From positions 4,836,001 through 4,900,000 of the forward strand of contig NC_067294.1 of the NCBI RefSeq assembly GCF_020740795.1: a stretch of DNA of 64,000 nucleotides. Reading direction: 5' to 3'. Within the stretch, counting starts at the first letter, position 1; each line of letters starts with the position of its first letter. Shown here piece after piece: positions 1-14,000 of the stretch. Origin of the DNA: Apus apus. Lineage: Eukaryota; Chordata; Aves; Apodiformes; Apodidae. The notes beneath the pieces are model-generated. The model made no database searches. It was not told the DNA's origin and saw nothing but the letters and a program-made list of their open reading frames with translations. The position numbers and the translations under genes were made by a program.

Positions 1-3000
1 ACATGCCTATTTGACCAAAGTGCTCCCACAAGCATCTGTCCAGGATGCAAAAGCAATAATCACTGTCACCAGATATAGGGGTTTAGTCTATTTGTAATTT
101 AATAGAAGAATTTCACAGAGATTTCTGCCTTATTGATTTTGCCTAATGGAACAAGCTCATTTCCTAAGGGCACTATGTACTGCAGTCTGTGCAACACATA
201 CAAAGGGCAGGAGAGATTCCCCGCTTCTGTTCTAGTAGAATGTCAGCATTTAATTAATCTGGGAGCTGCGGGGCAGATTCTTAATGCAACCAAAAAAATC
301 TAAAGACAAAACATCAATTTATGCTCTGAATGCCCCAGTGCATTATCATCGTACTCTGAGAGCGTTTCAACTGGAGGCTACAAGGCTGGACTGCAAGGAG
401 CACTTCAATGCCTGTCAGATTTTCCCCCTTTAAGGCCTCTGCCAGATACTCTTTATCCTTTAAGACATCAAATGCTTTCACTAGGAGGTTCTCTCTGATG
501 CTATTTTTCTCTGATTCTTCAGGCATAGATAAATGAAGGTTTCTTCCTTTATATTTGGAAGTGTAATGAAAGTACATGGCATTTCACTATCTGCAGCCAC
601 GCACAGCACACAGAGCTGGGCAGGTTCTCTGTGAGCTCCCATGGTGATCATTCCTAGTTGTCACCAGCTCCTCTATCATTCCTGAATGGCACCACCAGGC
701 ATACATGCACATGTGATCCCTGAGCCCAAATAAACCCTGCATGGATGATGGGATGCAGAATATTATTAAACCTTTTCTTTTTCTTGGCTCCACATACATT
801 TTTCACTGCCTTTGACATTCCAGACCACTTGGGTCACCTACTAAAAAACATCCTTCATCTTCCTTTGGCAAGATTTGAGCTAAATTTAGAATGCTAACCT
901 TTAAAAAAATGACTTTTGTTTTGGTTATAGGTTTTACTCCTTGTCAGCGTTACACACTGTCATCCCCTTTGCTGCTCCAGTCTCTCTCCTTTTCTCCACC
1001 CCTGCCAATAAATCCCCTCCACAGGGATGTCACTGGTAAACATCACCTGTTTGGTTCACAGCAGGTAAAACAGCAACAGTAAAACAGCAGGTAAAACCCA
1101 GTTTTTAAAAGAAAATATTTTATAATCTGTTACAGCTTATAAATTAAACAACTAACCCCCTTCCCCCCCTTTAAAAAAAAAAAAAAAAAGGAAGTATTTC
1201 ATACACTGTTACAGCTTCTGTATGACAAAGCAAAGCTAACACCTCTTTATGCTTCCAGGAAACCATGAAGATCAGGTCAACACTTTAAGAACTTCCCAGT
1301 AATTTGCAGTCTCAGGGAACTCCCTCCCAGATGCACAGAGCTCTTAGCAAGTAGCACATCCCAGAGAAGTGGATAAGCAAAAACCCTGAGAGGGATACTG
1401 TGTTGTCCAAATCTCCTGTTTCTCTGTCAGTCTGAGCACAGGGTGTATGGGAAACAGCAGGCAGCCACCTTTGGAGAGGAGTTACCCAAAAGGGGAGAAG
1501 AGCCCTATCACAATACAACTTTGGTTTCAATTAGACTTGACAGGGAACATATAATTTAGGGCCATGTCCAGGAAACAAATGATTTTGCAGCCTGACATGG
1601 CACACTCCCCGTTTAGGTGACAACAAGCCTTTTTCTGGCACAAGATGTAGACCAGAATTTGACACCAGTAGTTGATTCACTGTGAAAAATGGGTGTTGAT
1701 TAACTTGGCTTCTTCCAAACACACTGCTACCCAGAGACTCAAGACCATGTGGCGAGGATGTATGAAACTGCTGACTTGTATGGGGGCACCTCTCAGCTGC
1801 CAAACAACAAGGAAAGTTGCTGCATTTGTGTTTCCAAACTTGTTTGTCTCTTCCTCGGCTTTCAGAATTGTGAGGCAGGCAGGGCTTTTTAGTCTTTTTT
1901 ATATTGTGATTGCAAAACCTATCTCTAAACTACCAAAGAGAGCTCCAAAGAGGGTTGTTTTGGTGTCTGCATGCTGAATTTTCCCTTCTCTGGGACTCTG
2001 TCATCAAAGTGAGCTCCCAAAAAGGAAGTCTTTATGCTTCCTTGGCATCAGGAGAAATGGGGCAGAAAGACAACACACAAGTACAAGAAAAGCAGGTGGA
2101 CAACTGAGACACCTCTGTCAGAGTAGTCATGGTGCCCAAGAAGGTTGCTGCCATCCCAGTTAAAATATCATTAAACAGCAAGGAGTTTCTCGTGTACCCC
2201 AAAGAAACCTGCTGCTGTATAACTCCTGCTGTCCATCATCAGCACCGGTGGAATAATTATGGTCAAAGCATTGGGTGCCTGATCTTTTGCCTTACATTAA
2301 ATGTGGATGCAGCAAGTGGGGCAGCATGTAGGAAGGTGCCCTATTCCTTAGCCATCTATCTGCCTTCCCATGTGTTAAATCCCGGAGGTGCCACTGCCAT
2401 GCAAATAACTGGGTATTGGATTGCAGCCAGCCCTGCATGAGTAAAGGCATATTCAGACCCAAGATGTTTTCTGGCATCAGTATCAAGCTTCTTTTTAGCA
2501 ACTAAAGATGCTTAAAGGGCGCTATAAAAGCTGCCTGAGCATCAGAGACCCTCCCATTGCTGTTTGATTTCTTCATGCAATAATGCATGGTCAGACTCAC
2601 ACAAGGTTTGCAAAGGATCAAATCTGCTCTTTTCAGAGGCAGCTGGGAATACCCCTGGAAAAATGTGAAAAACACAGCATGTGTTGGGACCAGTGCCTCT
2701 CCCTCATTATTCCATGTAAATACAAGCAATCTGACCCCTCCAAAGAGACTTTGCATTTCTCAGAAATGACCATCTGTCAGGCAACAAGGGGCGCTCATTA
2801 TTTAAATTAAGAATCTATTCCCTGCTGCCATTTTCACTCACATCTCATTACAGCAGTCTCTCAAACACCCCATTCCCCTAGCACAGTGAGCTGAGATCAC
2901 AACTTACCCCCACCTTTCCCAGCAGCCATCACCATAAAGCCATAAAGAACCAACTAAAGAATGCCAACATTTGTGGGCCAAGAGAGCTCTGGACTTGCCA

Positions 3001-6000
3001 TCTGGGGGATTCATGCGAGTCAGAAAATATACACAAATGGCCCCATAAACTGCATCTGTATAGTAGTGGCTTTTAAGTATTTTATTATGAAATACAAGTT
3101 TTCTTGAGGGGTGTGGATATGAATGTGACCAGAGGTCCATCCACAGGTGGGGCTGGCAGGAGCAGCCCTTGCACGCTCTGTGGGCTGCTGCTCCTTAACA
3201 TTTCCAAATAACCTGCACTGTGCTGAGGAAAAGGAGGTGAGGCCACCCAAATATTGCAGGTCGTCATCTGTGAACCACAGCAACACCTCCGATGCAGCTG
3301 TAGAAGTGTAGGTGTGAAGGAAACCCAGAAGAGCCTTGGCTGCTCTGCACAGCTCTATTGCTTTCACAGGTATTTGCTGCTGAAGGAGAGATTTGGGATA
3401 GCTTTTCTTGCTAGTGTTTTGTTAATCAAGAGGCTTTTTTCCTCCCACCTCTCCCATCAGGCCAAAAAGAATCACATCAACAAATTTCCGACTTGACATG
3501 ATTTAGTAAATGTCACTTGTCACAGGGCTGTACAGCTCAGGGAAACGTGAATGAGAAACCAGAGCAAGTATCAGGCCAGGATGTTAGCAGGCCTGGATGG
3601 ATTTGTGGCTCAGCCCCAGGCTCTCTGCAGGCAGCCCCCTCCCCAGCTAGACACCATGTAAAACTTCTGGGGGAAGGTAAGGAAATTACCTGTCATAACA
3701 CACCCGGATACTTTTTGCATGTAAATATACAAGGTTGGTCTTCAGAATAACCAAATTCTGCTTAGCTGGTGGAGTAGGTCCAGCTTTTATCAGGCTGCTG
3801 TCTCCATCACAAAGCACCCAGAGATTTAGCAGGTATGAAAATGTCTGCCTTCCCTGTGGCTTGAAAGGCAGCAGGGGGAAGCTCGTGCCAAGAGCAATTA
3901 GAAAGCACTGGGGTGGGTTGACAACTAACTGCTCATCCTGGAGAGGGACTGTGCAAGTTAGGGGCTTGTGTTGCTCCAGGCAAGTGACACGGACAGGCAC
4001 CAGAAAGGATTGTCAGGTACTCCTGTTCTCGGCTACAAAGAGCCTTGGGAGTGCAAACTATTTATTAAGCAATAAAGTCCATCAAACTGCTTTTAATATT
4101 TTATGTGAGGGGAAATGCATTGATTTCTATTATTTTTAATGAGGCAAATTTTTATACCTCTTTGGTGGAACAGGAAAGGGTTCTATTAAAAAGAAGTGTA
4201 GACACTCCACAATCAATCCCTGCCTGTGTTTGTTATGGATATTGTCACATTGCAAGATGTAAAAATAAGAATCAACAGAGCACTGCCTGTTTTGTCCAAT
4301 TGCTTTATCCTCTAAAAAAAGCCAAAAGGGAGGGGGAGCTTTAGGAATGCTGAAATGACATCAGCTCTTCTCTTGATCAAAATCAAGACTGAACAAGTAA
4401 AAGTATGTGATCTTTCCAAGTGCTGAATGCCAAGTGACCCCATACCAGGAAATTCTGAGAGCTGCACTATAGATTGAACCTGACATTTATCAAGGAGAAC
4501 CAAAGAAACATTCAGTGACTGTTTAGGGCTTGGCTGGAGCTGGTGACCATGAAGAACACTAGGATAGCTGTGCAGCTCAAGAACATGAGAAGAAATCCCA
4601 TTAAATGTGACTAATCAAAGATTTGGAGGAGAATGGTCTAACAATGTCTGCTGCTTGCCACTGTGGCACTGCTTTTCCAGGCTGCTGAATATTTTTGAAA
4701 CTCTGCATCCTGGTCATTTGTGTGTTTGGTGTCTGGCCACAAAAGCACCCCCTGCTTGAGCTTGTTCCGGCTGCTGCCAGCTACCTTCTGGGGGAAAACA
4801 AGCAAGAAAACAAAAAGTCTCTGGTGCAAATTTAGGAGAGCTGGACAAAAATCAGAGGGCTCATCTCTGGACTGCTCTTCAAAAGAAAATTAGTTGAAAG
4901 TAAACGAAAGGCTATCGTCCAAGAACAGCAATGGAAAAACGTCCTACAGACATCCAGTTCAAGCAATTATTTCAACAGCTGGGCAAGTATTGATAGGAGA
5001 ATATGGCACTTTGTGCCTTCCCTCTGGAAGTCTTTACTTCTAACACAAGATGCTTTGCCCCAGGGCCTGACTCCAAGACCAAGCTGTGCAAGGTACCAAA
5101 GCGCCCCAGCTGAACACACCAACAAGGAATTACTTGCTTCTCCATGCCCCACAATAAGCAGAATCATAGGAAGAAGCCATGCTGAAAATCAGAGCTTTCT
5201 ATTGTACAAACAGGAACATAACACTAAAAAAAGGGAACTGTTTTGCACTGGAAGAGCCTCAGCATAATTACCAGAGTCCAGCTCTGCAAACAGGGATGAG
5301 CAAGGTTTGACATCCCACAGCACAAGAGCCCCATGCACCCATCTCACAGCTACCATCTCCTAGGTGCAGGAGCCAGCTCCTAGGAGCAAGGTGCAGCTCC
5401 CATCTTCCCATGGGACTGGAGGGAAATGTCAGGGACAATCCACATCTGTGTACCTCAGGACTTGTAGCTTTCTCCTACTTCTGCTTTGGGTTCACATTTA
5501 AAGAAGCAACACTTCACATCTCCCAGCCAGCACAGCAACTTCACTACCAAATTGCTGTTTAAATGTGAATTCAAAGGAACATTTAAAAATTTCATCAGTG
5601 CCACTTGGACATATGCCTTCAGGCTGTTTATCTTTAAATGAGATGTCACATGTAATTTAGTGGCTATATTAAGTATTGTTTTTCACTTTTAGCTGCATTG
5701 CTGTGGGCAGCCCTGTATCAGCACACACCTTCATTCTTCATTAGGAGAAATAAATGAAAATGGCACCATTTTTCTGAATTAAAGTCCAAATATCTGACAT
5801 GTCAATACCATCTAATGGAACAAAGCACTACAGATTCCTAGAGCAGGTGTTTAATTTGCATGTTATTACTGACAAGGAAGATTAATGCTTTGCTAAATAC
5901 TTATGCTGCAATAAGGAGAAGAGCAGAGGGAGATCATACTTAAAATGGCAAAGGACAAAATACTGTAAGTTCTTTTGCTCCTCAAGTGGTTCTGTCTTTA

Positions 6001-9000
6001 CAGCAGAAAGAAAAACATACTGCTTTGGTATTTCTTTTTAAACTGCTCCCTACACCCTCCCCCAGGGCAGCCTAGGGAATAAGGTCCTCATATTGCAGAA
6101 ATCTATATTTTAATAACAAGGAGGTTCTGTACTAGGTACAATCAGCCCTGACTTCTGGGGATGCAGCAGCTCTCCCTGCCTCTGCAGCCAACCAAGCCTG
6201 GAGAAATCTCTTTCCTTTCTGTGCCTCAGTTTTCTAGCTGTAAAATCGGAGCAATGATGCCAACCTTCTTTTCTAAATTCCTTTAAAGTACAATTTTAAG
6301 GTGCCACATGCAAATCAAGAGTTTTCCCTGTACATTATAATAACAAAAAATTGCTTAGTTGTTTTTTTGTTTTGTTTTTTTGTTTTTTTATTGCAAGCTG
6401 CTGGGAAGGTTTTGCTTCCAAATTTCATGGACAGCTGGACTTCTCCCTCAGAGGGCTCTGAGTTTAGCAGCAGAAGTTAGGCAGGAGAGGTAAACTAGTG
6501 CATCCTGAGCAGCCAGGGGCAGTGGGGAGCTTTGGGAAGCTGGAGCCCCACATTTCCCTGTCAGGCACCAGGACTGGGAGAGCCCCAGCATTACAGGCTC
6601 TGTAATCCCCCTCACAGGCTGGCAGCTCAGTGCAAAGCCCCAAAACCAGCCCAACATTCTATCCACTGCTGTTACTTAAGGATTCAACAGCATGAAATAA
6701 AACACACATCATCCTTTTCTATCACCTCCCCTTATGCTGCAAAGATAGGAGCTTCAGGAGAGCCCTTTCCATCATCTGCAACACCTTAAACACTCCAGAT
6801 GGGCCTGTGGCCATTTTGAGTAGCAAAGCCGATGCCCTGTTCTTCAGTTTCCGTATTTCATCCCTGACATACAAATACCCTCCTCTCTCCATCTGAACAG
6901 CAAGCCAGCAGTGCAGAAGCCTCTGGAGGATTTTGCACATGCTGAGCTCCTGCAGAGCTGAATGTGCCTCATTTTTCCTCAGCTACAGCCTGCAACCACC
7001 CCACACTCCATCCTCAGGGAGAGGAATAGCTGAATTTGCTGGTTTGTTTTCATTACTGGGGATGCTTCTGCGACTGTTCTTTGCCAGGGGTCAATAACAC
7101 TTAGGCTGCTTAAAGTCTATTATGGGTGAGATGCAAGAGATAATTAGACAAGGAATTTCTCCATCTTTAGGATGGGTTTCCTTGCAATGCAGGGAGCTGT
7201 CACAGAGGGCAGGATGTGGTAGTGTCCTAAACACACCAAATGGATCTACAGCTATCCAGGGCAGCTGACTGGCTCCAGGCCCTGGGCAGCCTGGGCAGGA
7301 GAGATATTGCTCACAGTCCTTCCCCAGACCCCTCCTGGGGACAGCTCAGTGTGGTGCTTGTGGCACAGCCACTAGTGAGAGCAGGTAGCTCCACGGTGTC
7401 CAGAGGAGCTCAGAAGCTGTTTTCCACCCTTATGCCTCATCTAGTACATTTTTGGGTTGTGCAACCCAGCAATTCCACAAATTCTCACTACAACCTAAAG
7501 CCAAAGCTGAAGGATGGAAGTAATACTCTTGGTGGGAGAAGGGATGTTACCTGCTGCTCCACTGCCTCAACTCTTCCTTCAGTTGGGAGGACTTGTGTAG
7601 GGAAACAAGGTTCAAACCTCATCCCTGAGGCTTTCTGCCCCTCAAGATGTTTCTTTCTAGACCATAAGCTGGCTTCTGCCAGACTGTTTCCTGCATATGC
7701 ACAGAACAGCAGAATATCACAGGACTCCAAACTGCTTCTGGAATAACAATAATAATACAGAAAAACAAATGCAATTAAATTACAGCTCAGGGCCATTAGC
7801 TTTACAGGAACTCTTTGTTCTGCAAGGACTTGCTGCAAAAATTCAGGAGGATCATCCTGTTCTCAGCTTTGCCATGTGAACTTGGAGCTACTGTCCCAGC
7901 TTCAGAAGAGCTCCTCTGGATTTGTCCCAGCACCATCATTTTGACAAGGATAGTGGGAAACACTTGTTTTCAATTTGCGAAGCTGAACATATTTAAACAC
8001 ACTGGGTATCCCGCTTATGTTCTCCACCACTGACCAAACTGGAAGACCTGTGCATCACCAGGTGTAGGAAAAGCTGCAGGACCCTGCTTATGTAGAAAAT
8101 CTGCCATTTACAGCAAGCACATCACAGATCCACCCAAGCACATGACACCCCCAGGTAATGCTCCCACTTCCTTGGCATTACTGGCTCAGAAGCACCGACC
8201 CAGCTACATCCTAGGCCAGAGCAAACCAGAATCAGTAGGTCAGAGCCTTGCCTTGGCACAAGCCAGCAGAGCTCTGCTGTGTTTGGGCACAATGAAGACA
8301 ACGAAGCTGGAAACAGATCTGGCCCCAGGGAGCTGCACAGGCGTAAAACCAGCAGCAGCAGCCGCAGAGTGCCAGCAGGGTACGTGTTGCAACAGTTTTC
8401 GTTTATCACAAACACACAGCACCGTTACAGATCAAAGTTTAGGTGCAATCCCAGCCTGAGAAATCCAAGGATCATTTCACAGCAGCTCACCAGCCACACC
8501 TGCACTCTGATGTTTTTGGCAGCAGGGTGGGTGAGCAGATCCCTCCCCAGCATGGCATGGGTTTGCTGGAGGAGGAGAAGAGGCTGCCCTATGCAGAGAG
8601 CTCCTCTGCCCTCTGCTGAGGCACCTACCACGGCCATGGTCACGTTTCTCTTTCTCCCATGGCCCTGTTCCTCTGTGGTTCACACCATCACTCACTCACC
8701 CAGTGCTTTATGGATGCATATTAATCAAATGTCCTTTAATTATGGCTTTAGTGATTTAAGGACTCATTTTTCCCTGGTACCCATGTGGATAACATCAGAG
8801 TGATGTGCCTCACCACAATGCACCTTTAGGATTTGTATAGCCTGATTGTCTATTCATTTTCCACCAGAGGACTTTTATTGTTTTGAAGACAAGAAAATAA
8901 AGGCTACTATTCACTGGATGTCAGGTTAATGATTCAGAACAAACTTGCTTGCACTGAGGAAAACGAGTTTAAGGAGCAAAACCAGCATTAATTGCAAATA

Positions 9001-10380
9001 AAAAGGGAGAGTGATGTTCATATTCATTAGCCACCCTGTCCACAGCACAGTGATCCCAGGACCCCTGGGAACCATCACCTCCACCAAGCCAGCACCCTCA
9101 CACCAAGCAAGTCCAGCCCAGCATGCTGGCACACCCCACATCTGTGTGGTCAAGGCTCCCGGTGAAACACAGACCAAATCCCATCTCATAAACCAGACAG
9201 AAGGGAACAAAGCTGCAGGGCCTCATGCATTTCAGGCCAGAGGGGTAGGCTCCAAGTTACCAGCTGCAACAAAGTCCTTCCAAAGCTTTTGAAAGCCTCT
9301 GATTCTCCCTCTGACAGAAGCAGTGTCATTTGGCTGTTTCTACTCTTTCCCATGCCAAACACTTCAAACAAAACAACCAGCCCTTCAGCTTCATGGTATT
9401 TTAAAACCACTCAGTTTTAGGGAGAGTTCCCAGCTTGCAGGAGACACTCGTGGTGGCACCAGCAGCCAGCATCTTCCCCATCCCTGACACCAGTCCCATC
9501 AGAGCAGTTGCTTATGGCTTTTTTGGCAGAGCAAACCACCCACAGTTAGCCTCTCCAACAGCTCTCCTTAAAGACACAGGAGAAGGAGATGCCCACCAGG
9601 AACACAGCTGTTGCTGCACTGGGGCAGGCACAAGGAGCAGCTGAGGACCTGCTCCTTACAGTGGTGCTGTGGGACATCCCTGAGGTCACACACAGCCAGG
9701 TCCACACAGCCCTGCTCTGAATACTTCCCTGTGCGGCCACCAACCAGAGGGACATCTTGCCTCCCCCTCAGGCCATCAGTCACGTGAGGAAAATGCCCAC
9801 CTCACACACCATCCATTTACAAGCCTAGCACCAGCTTTCCAAGCACTCAATGAGTTATTTAAACCCACCAAGCTCTCCTGCAGTTTCTTACATTGAATAC
9901 CTTAATTTAAGAAGTACTTCTTACCTGATACCTGATTCTTGCTCAGCTTAAGGGTACAACTCTGCAGCTCCACAGCCACTTCTGCCCTTCAAAACTTGTA
10001 CTCAAGACAAAAATCTTCAGCATAATGACACAACATGGACTCAGCCTGCAGCCTCACCCACACTAGGCTCCCCTAGTTGTGGGGGCTGCCCCTCACTTAC
10101 ACCCACACACCCCAGGGCCAGGGTGGAGGGCTAAACTCTGTAACGAGCCTGTCCTTCTCTTCAAGCAGCAAAGAGCAAACGGGGTGGAGGCCTTAGGGTT
10201 TTCATGGCCTTGAAGTGATTCATGCAGCTGAGGGCAGCACCTGGAGGCTCCGGCCCTGTCAGCACAGCTTTCCCTAACATGTCCCCGGAAAGGGTGATCC
10301 AGGGGAGTTGTCCCTGATTAGCAGCACCTTACCCCAGCGTTAACGTCGGCATTATGAAAAGCCAGCCTTATGTTCCTGGG
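1..10380. other. intergenic region, no gene identified
   Basis: I see no recognisable gene here. Open frames are short, appear on both strands and resemble no protein family I know. There is a homopolymer A17 at 1173-1189 and a T-rich stretch near 6361-6390. RASGEF1C is the expected neighbour of MAPK9 on this side in other vertebrates. None of its exons was recognised, but exons shorter than about 60 codons could be missed by eye. Confidence 0.5.
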
Positions 10381-10389
10381 GAGGAAACA

Positions 10390-10690
10390 CCAAGTTAACA
10401 ACCAGCTCCTTCAGCTGCTCCTCCGTCACGGCCGGCGTGCCGCGGCCTGCGAGGCCGGCCGGGGACTGCTGTGCTCCGAGTCGTGAGCTGCAGCCCAAAC
10501 CTGTGCGATGGGCTCCTGCTGTACAGCCTAGCACGGAAAATAAATGAAAATAAACCCCCCAACAACCCGTTCATTGAAATGAACGTGCTGGTGTTCTCAG
10601 ACGGCAGCAACAAACGGGCGGTGGCACGGAGCCGCTTCCCGGCGCGGCGGCACCGCAGGCTCAGCAGAAACCTGGAGACAAACAGGGACG
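10390..10690. promoter_or_regulatory. small GC/CpG-rich island, possible promoter or enhancer
   Basis: This stretch is clearly richer in G, C and CpG than its AT-leaning surroundings, especially at 10,425-10,470 and 10,610-10,660. Between the two CpG blocks lies a perfect 18-bp palindrome (10,568-10,585; arms CGTTCATT and AATGAACG around GA). No convincing long coding frame crosses it. It could be the first exon or promoter of an unrecognised transcript, for example a distal 5' exon of RASGEF1C on the minus strand, but nothing in the sequence proves this. Confidence 0.3.
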
Positions 10691-11029
10691 TTTCGGTCTC
10701 TTGGCCCTCATGAAAACAGAGCTAGTTAAAGTGATCAAAAGATTCAGTGTCTCCAACCTGTTTCTACTATCTTGAATGTGTACTTTCAGCAATTGCTTTC
10801 ATGGTTGGGAAGGTAAAATTTCTTTTTCCGAAAGCCCTCCTGGGCTGCAGCACGGACTGGAGCCCCTTCATCATCTCCCCTGCAGCCCCAAGCCACGTGC
10901 AACGCACAGATCCTGCTGCATCGGGAGAATTTCATCCACCCCAGTGACCACCTCATCCCCTGGAGTCGGGGTGTTGGCCAGGGGCCACAAATATAAATAC
11001 CCCATTGCCAAACGTGGTCACTTTGTCTG

Positions 11030-11076
11030 AAGCTAAGTTGGTTCCTTCCCATTCAGGATTCTATGATTCTATGATT
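11030..11076 (+). mobile_element. CR1 LINE 3' end fragment
   Basis: A 'GGTTCCTTCC' block is followed by two copies of the octamer-type repeat ATTCTATG, ending near 11,076. This is the hallmark 3' terminus of avian/reptilian CR1 non-LTR retrotransposons, which typically end in a few 8-bp repeats instead of a poly(A) tail. Only the terminal part is recognisable. The 5' boundary is unclear, as is usual for these heavily 5'-truncated elements. Confidence 0.7.
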
Positions 11077-11079
11077 TGG

Positions 11080-14000
11080 GGTTTGCTGTTGCTGCTGTGT
11101 TTTGAAGTCCTGACACTAACGGAGCCCTTTTGAGGGGGGATCAGACTCCTGGCATCCCTGCAGGGGTGGTGAGTGGCAATTTGTTATCTCCTGGGGGGTG
11201 CAGGACAGAGCGACCAGCGAGCAAATGAGCTGATCTCTGCTGATAATGGTGAAGACCAAGCTCAGGGCAATGAGAGACTCTTTGTTCCACTGGTGAAACA
11301 ACTTCCTCTTAAACTGGCAACATGGAACCAGGTTTTGGCTCTGCCATGCCTCTTCCCCCCAGCAATAACTTATTACCATGGAAACCCTGAAATATCCACA
11401 GCAGCTTTAGGAAGTACTTGTGAATACCATGGCCACAGTTGACACTTGTCTTTTCAGCCGCGGGTCAGGCTTTAACTTCTGGCCAACAAGTTTGATATGT
11501 GGCTGCCTTGGGTCCTTATTTCAGCAGTGTTGCAGAAATATGAGCAGTGCATCTTTAAATAGCCTGATAAGAGCCTGATACAGGCACAATTTATGTTGCC
11601 CAAACGCTGGAGTTCCTTCCAGGTAAAGTGCAGTTTCCCTTCAGAGCACGAGCCGTGGAGCTGATCACTCCTGGTGTGCTGATTTACACCACTGGATTTC
11701 TCCTTGGAGCTCTGAAGTCAGGGTGCTGGTGGGTGCAGGAGACACTTTGGTTGCCTTCAGTCATTTGCACTGTTTTATTAACCTAGAAGAGAAAAAAACC
11801 AGCATGGTAATTAATTCTGCAGCTTTGATTGTGGTTTTACTTTTATTTTATTTATTAGTGGTTATGGACTGAGAAAAATGAAAGATAGCACATGGGCTCT
11901 ATCTAAATAACTCCTTTGCCCACCACTGAGCCTGTGCTATAATCTGCAGGGCTGCCTGCACTCTCAGAGTAAACTCTTTAAAGATTTAATCAAACAAATT
12001 AATCCCCTACCTTGCCTATTCCCTCCTAGCTGTCATTCAGGAGGCAGCTTATTTTCTGATTTCTAAGAGCCCAATTTCTTCTGAGTGCAATTTTAAAATT
12101 AAACTATCCTTTAAAAATGGCCAGATAAAAGATTTGCTCCGAAAACCCCAATTGATATCCTGGCATTCACTGTTTATGAAATTGAGATCCATTTAAATTC
12201 AACACCACACCATGGAGCCCTGCTAAAGGCAGGGGCTGCTCGGAGCTGTTAGAGGGAGTGCTGGGATTCAGCAAGATGGGGCTCTGTCTCCTCCCAGCCC
12301 CACCACTGTCAGCTCTGACCTTGGCCAAGCCATTTAAACACTCTGTGCTGTTTAGTCATCTGTAAAATTAGTATATTATTATTTACCTACCTCCAAGAGA
12401 TACAGTGAAGGTCACTGTTTGCGAAATACTTGGAGACCTTCAGGGGGAACAGACCTTGTGTCATGTCTGCTGGTTTCCCAACAACCTCCTGAGCCAGATC
12501 CTGCAAACCCCATCTTCAGCCAAGCCTGGAGGAAGAGACCCCACTGTCCTGGGGTGAGCTGCTTCTCAACCAGGGCCATCAGCTGAGATGGGTATTTTTT
12601 CAGGTCTAGTAACAAACTACTGCTTCTTGGAAACTAAGCTGAACCACCTCTGCAAACAGTTCTGTGCTTTAAGTCATTATTTGACATATTTTACACTTGA
12701 AATAACAAAATAAGTAGCCTGGTGACTGCCGAAACTCCACTATGTTCATCTTCTATGTGCAAATGAAACTGAAAAACCTTTAGTTGTTTCTGCCAGGTAT
12801 TTCCCCTGGAAACCTGCCCTGTCCTACAGACTGCACCAGTTCTGCTTGGGTCGCTGAACAGCCTCGAGATCTGATGTGCACAGGGTTGTTGAGCCATGTC
12901 TTAGCTTTAACTTTTTACCCAGATGTCTATGATGCTTCTCTGCAAAGAGGTGCTAATGCTGCTTAATACGCAGAAGTGACTAAAAATAGCTTTATACAGA
13001 AAAATTAAATTTTAATTTTTGTGCTTTGGGACCTTTCAGCTTTCTCATTACAGCAGTGCCAGAGAGCAGTGCTGACAGAGAGGAACTGGAGGCAGAGGCC
13101 TCAGGTCTAATGCTGTGCCCAGCTCATCCCTCTCCCCCAGCCTTTTGTCAGCACCAAAATGCTCAAGGGAGCCAGTGCACAGCAAGCAAAGACTTGTCTG
13201 GATCAGGTTTAGAGGCTGGAGCACGAGACAAAAGGAAACAGTTGGGATTAAACCAATATAAAACACCTTCATGCTGCAGAGGCGGGGAATGGCTGGCACT
13301 GAGCTGAGCCCAGCCTGCTGAGTGCTCTTGTTTATCTCCATCCTGCCTGAATAGGGAACTGGCTGCTGGAGGAGCTAGTTCACAGAGCCACTGCCATATC
13401 CTTGTGTTAAAGGCATGCTGACATTTTTAAACCCTGAGAGTTCCTGTTGGGAGAACATTACGCCAATATTACTTATTTTCAGTCCAGCTTCTTCAGAGTG
13501 TGGGCAAGAACAAGAAGACTTGCTAAGTGCAGAAATCCTGACAAAATGGCTAAGACCAAGTGCAGTGACATGGGCACACGCCCACACACGCCTCTCCATC
13601 ACCTGGAGAAGCAGCAGGACACATTTAAAACCCCTCAGCCCAAAGAACCATGCCATGTTTAAGCTCTAACCCTACAAACAGAAAAGCCAATATGAACAGG
13701 GGTAAAGCTACTGCCTGAAGCTTCTGGGCTCAGCTCTGTGATGGGACTGAAGGTGACCTTCTTGCCCCAAGGGATGGGGAAGAGCCATCATCAGGTCCCA
13801 GCTTGGGCACCCCACAGACCCTCATCCCCCAGCACTGTTCCCAGCTTCATGAGGCTGTTGCAGGAGCTGCTTTATCAGCAGCACTGGACTTCCACAGAAA
13901 TCTCTGTATCATTAACCTGAGCTTGGCTTTGAACCAGGGCTTTAAGAGTTTATACAAGTAGTAGCTAAAAGGCATTTAATAGCACACTGCAGCCAATAAG

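Noticed and set aside
314-577. Minus-strand open frame of about 87 codons with a plausible mixed composition
   Set aside because: It resembles no family I know, has no clear splice or promoter context, and frames of this length are expected by chance.
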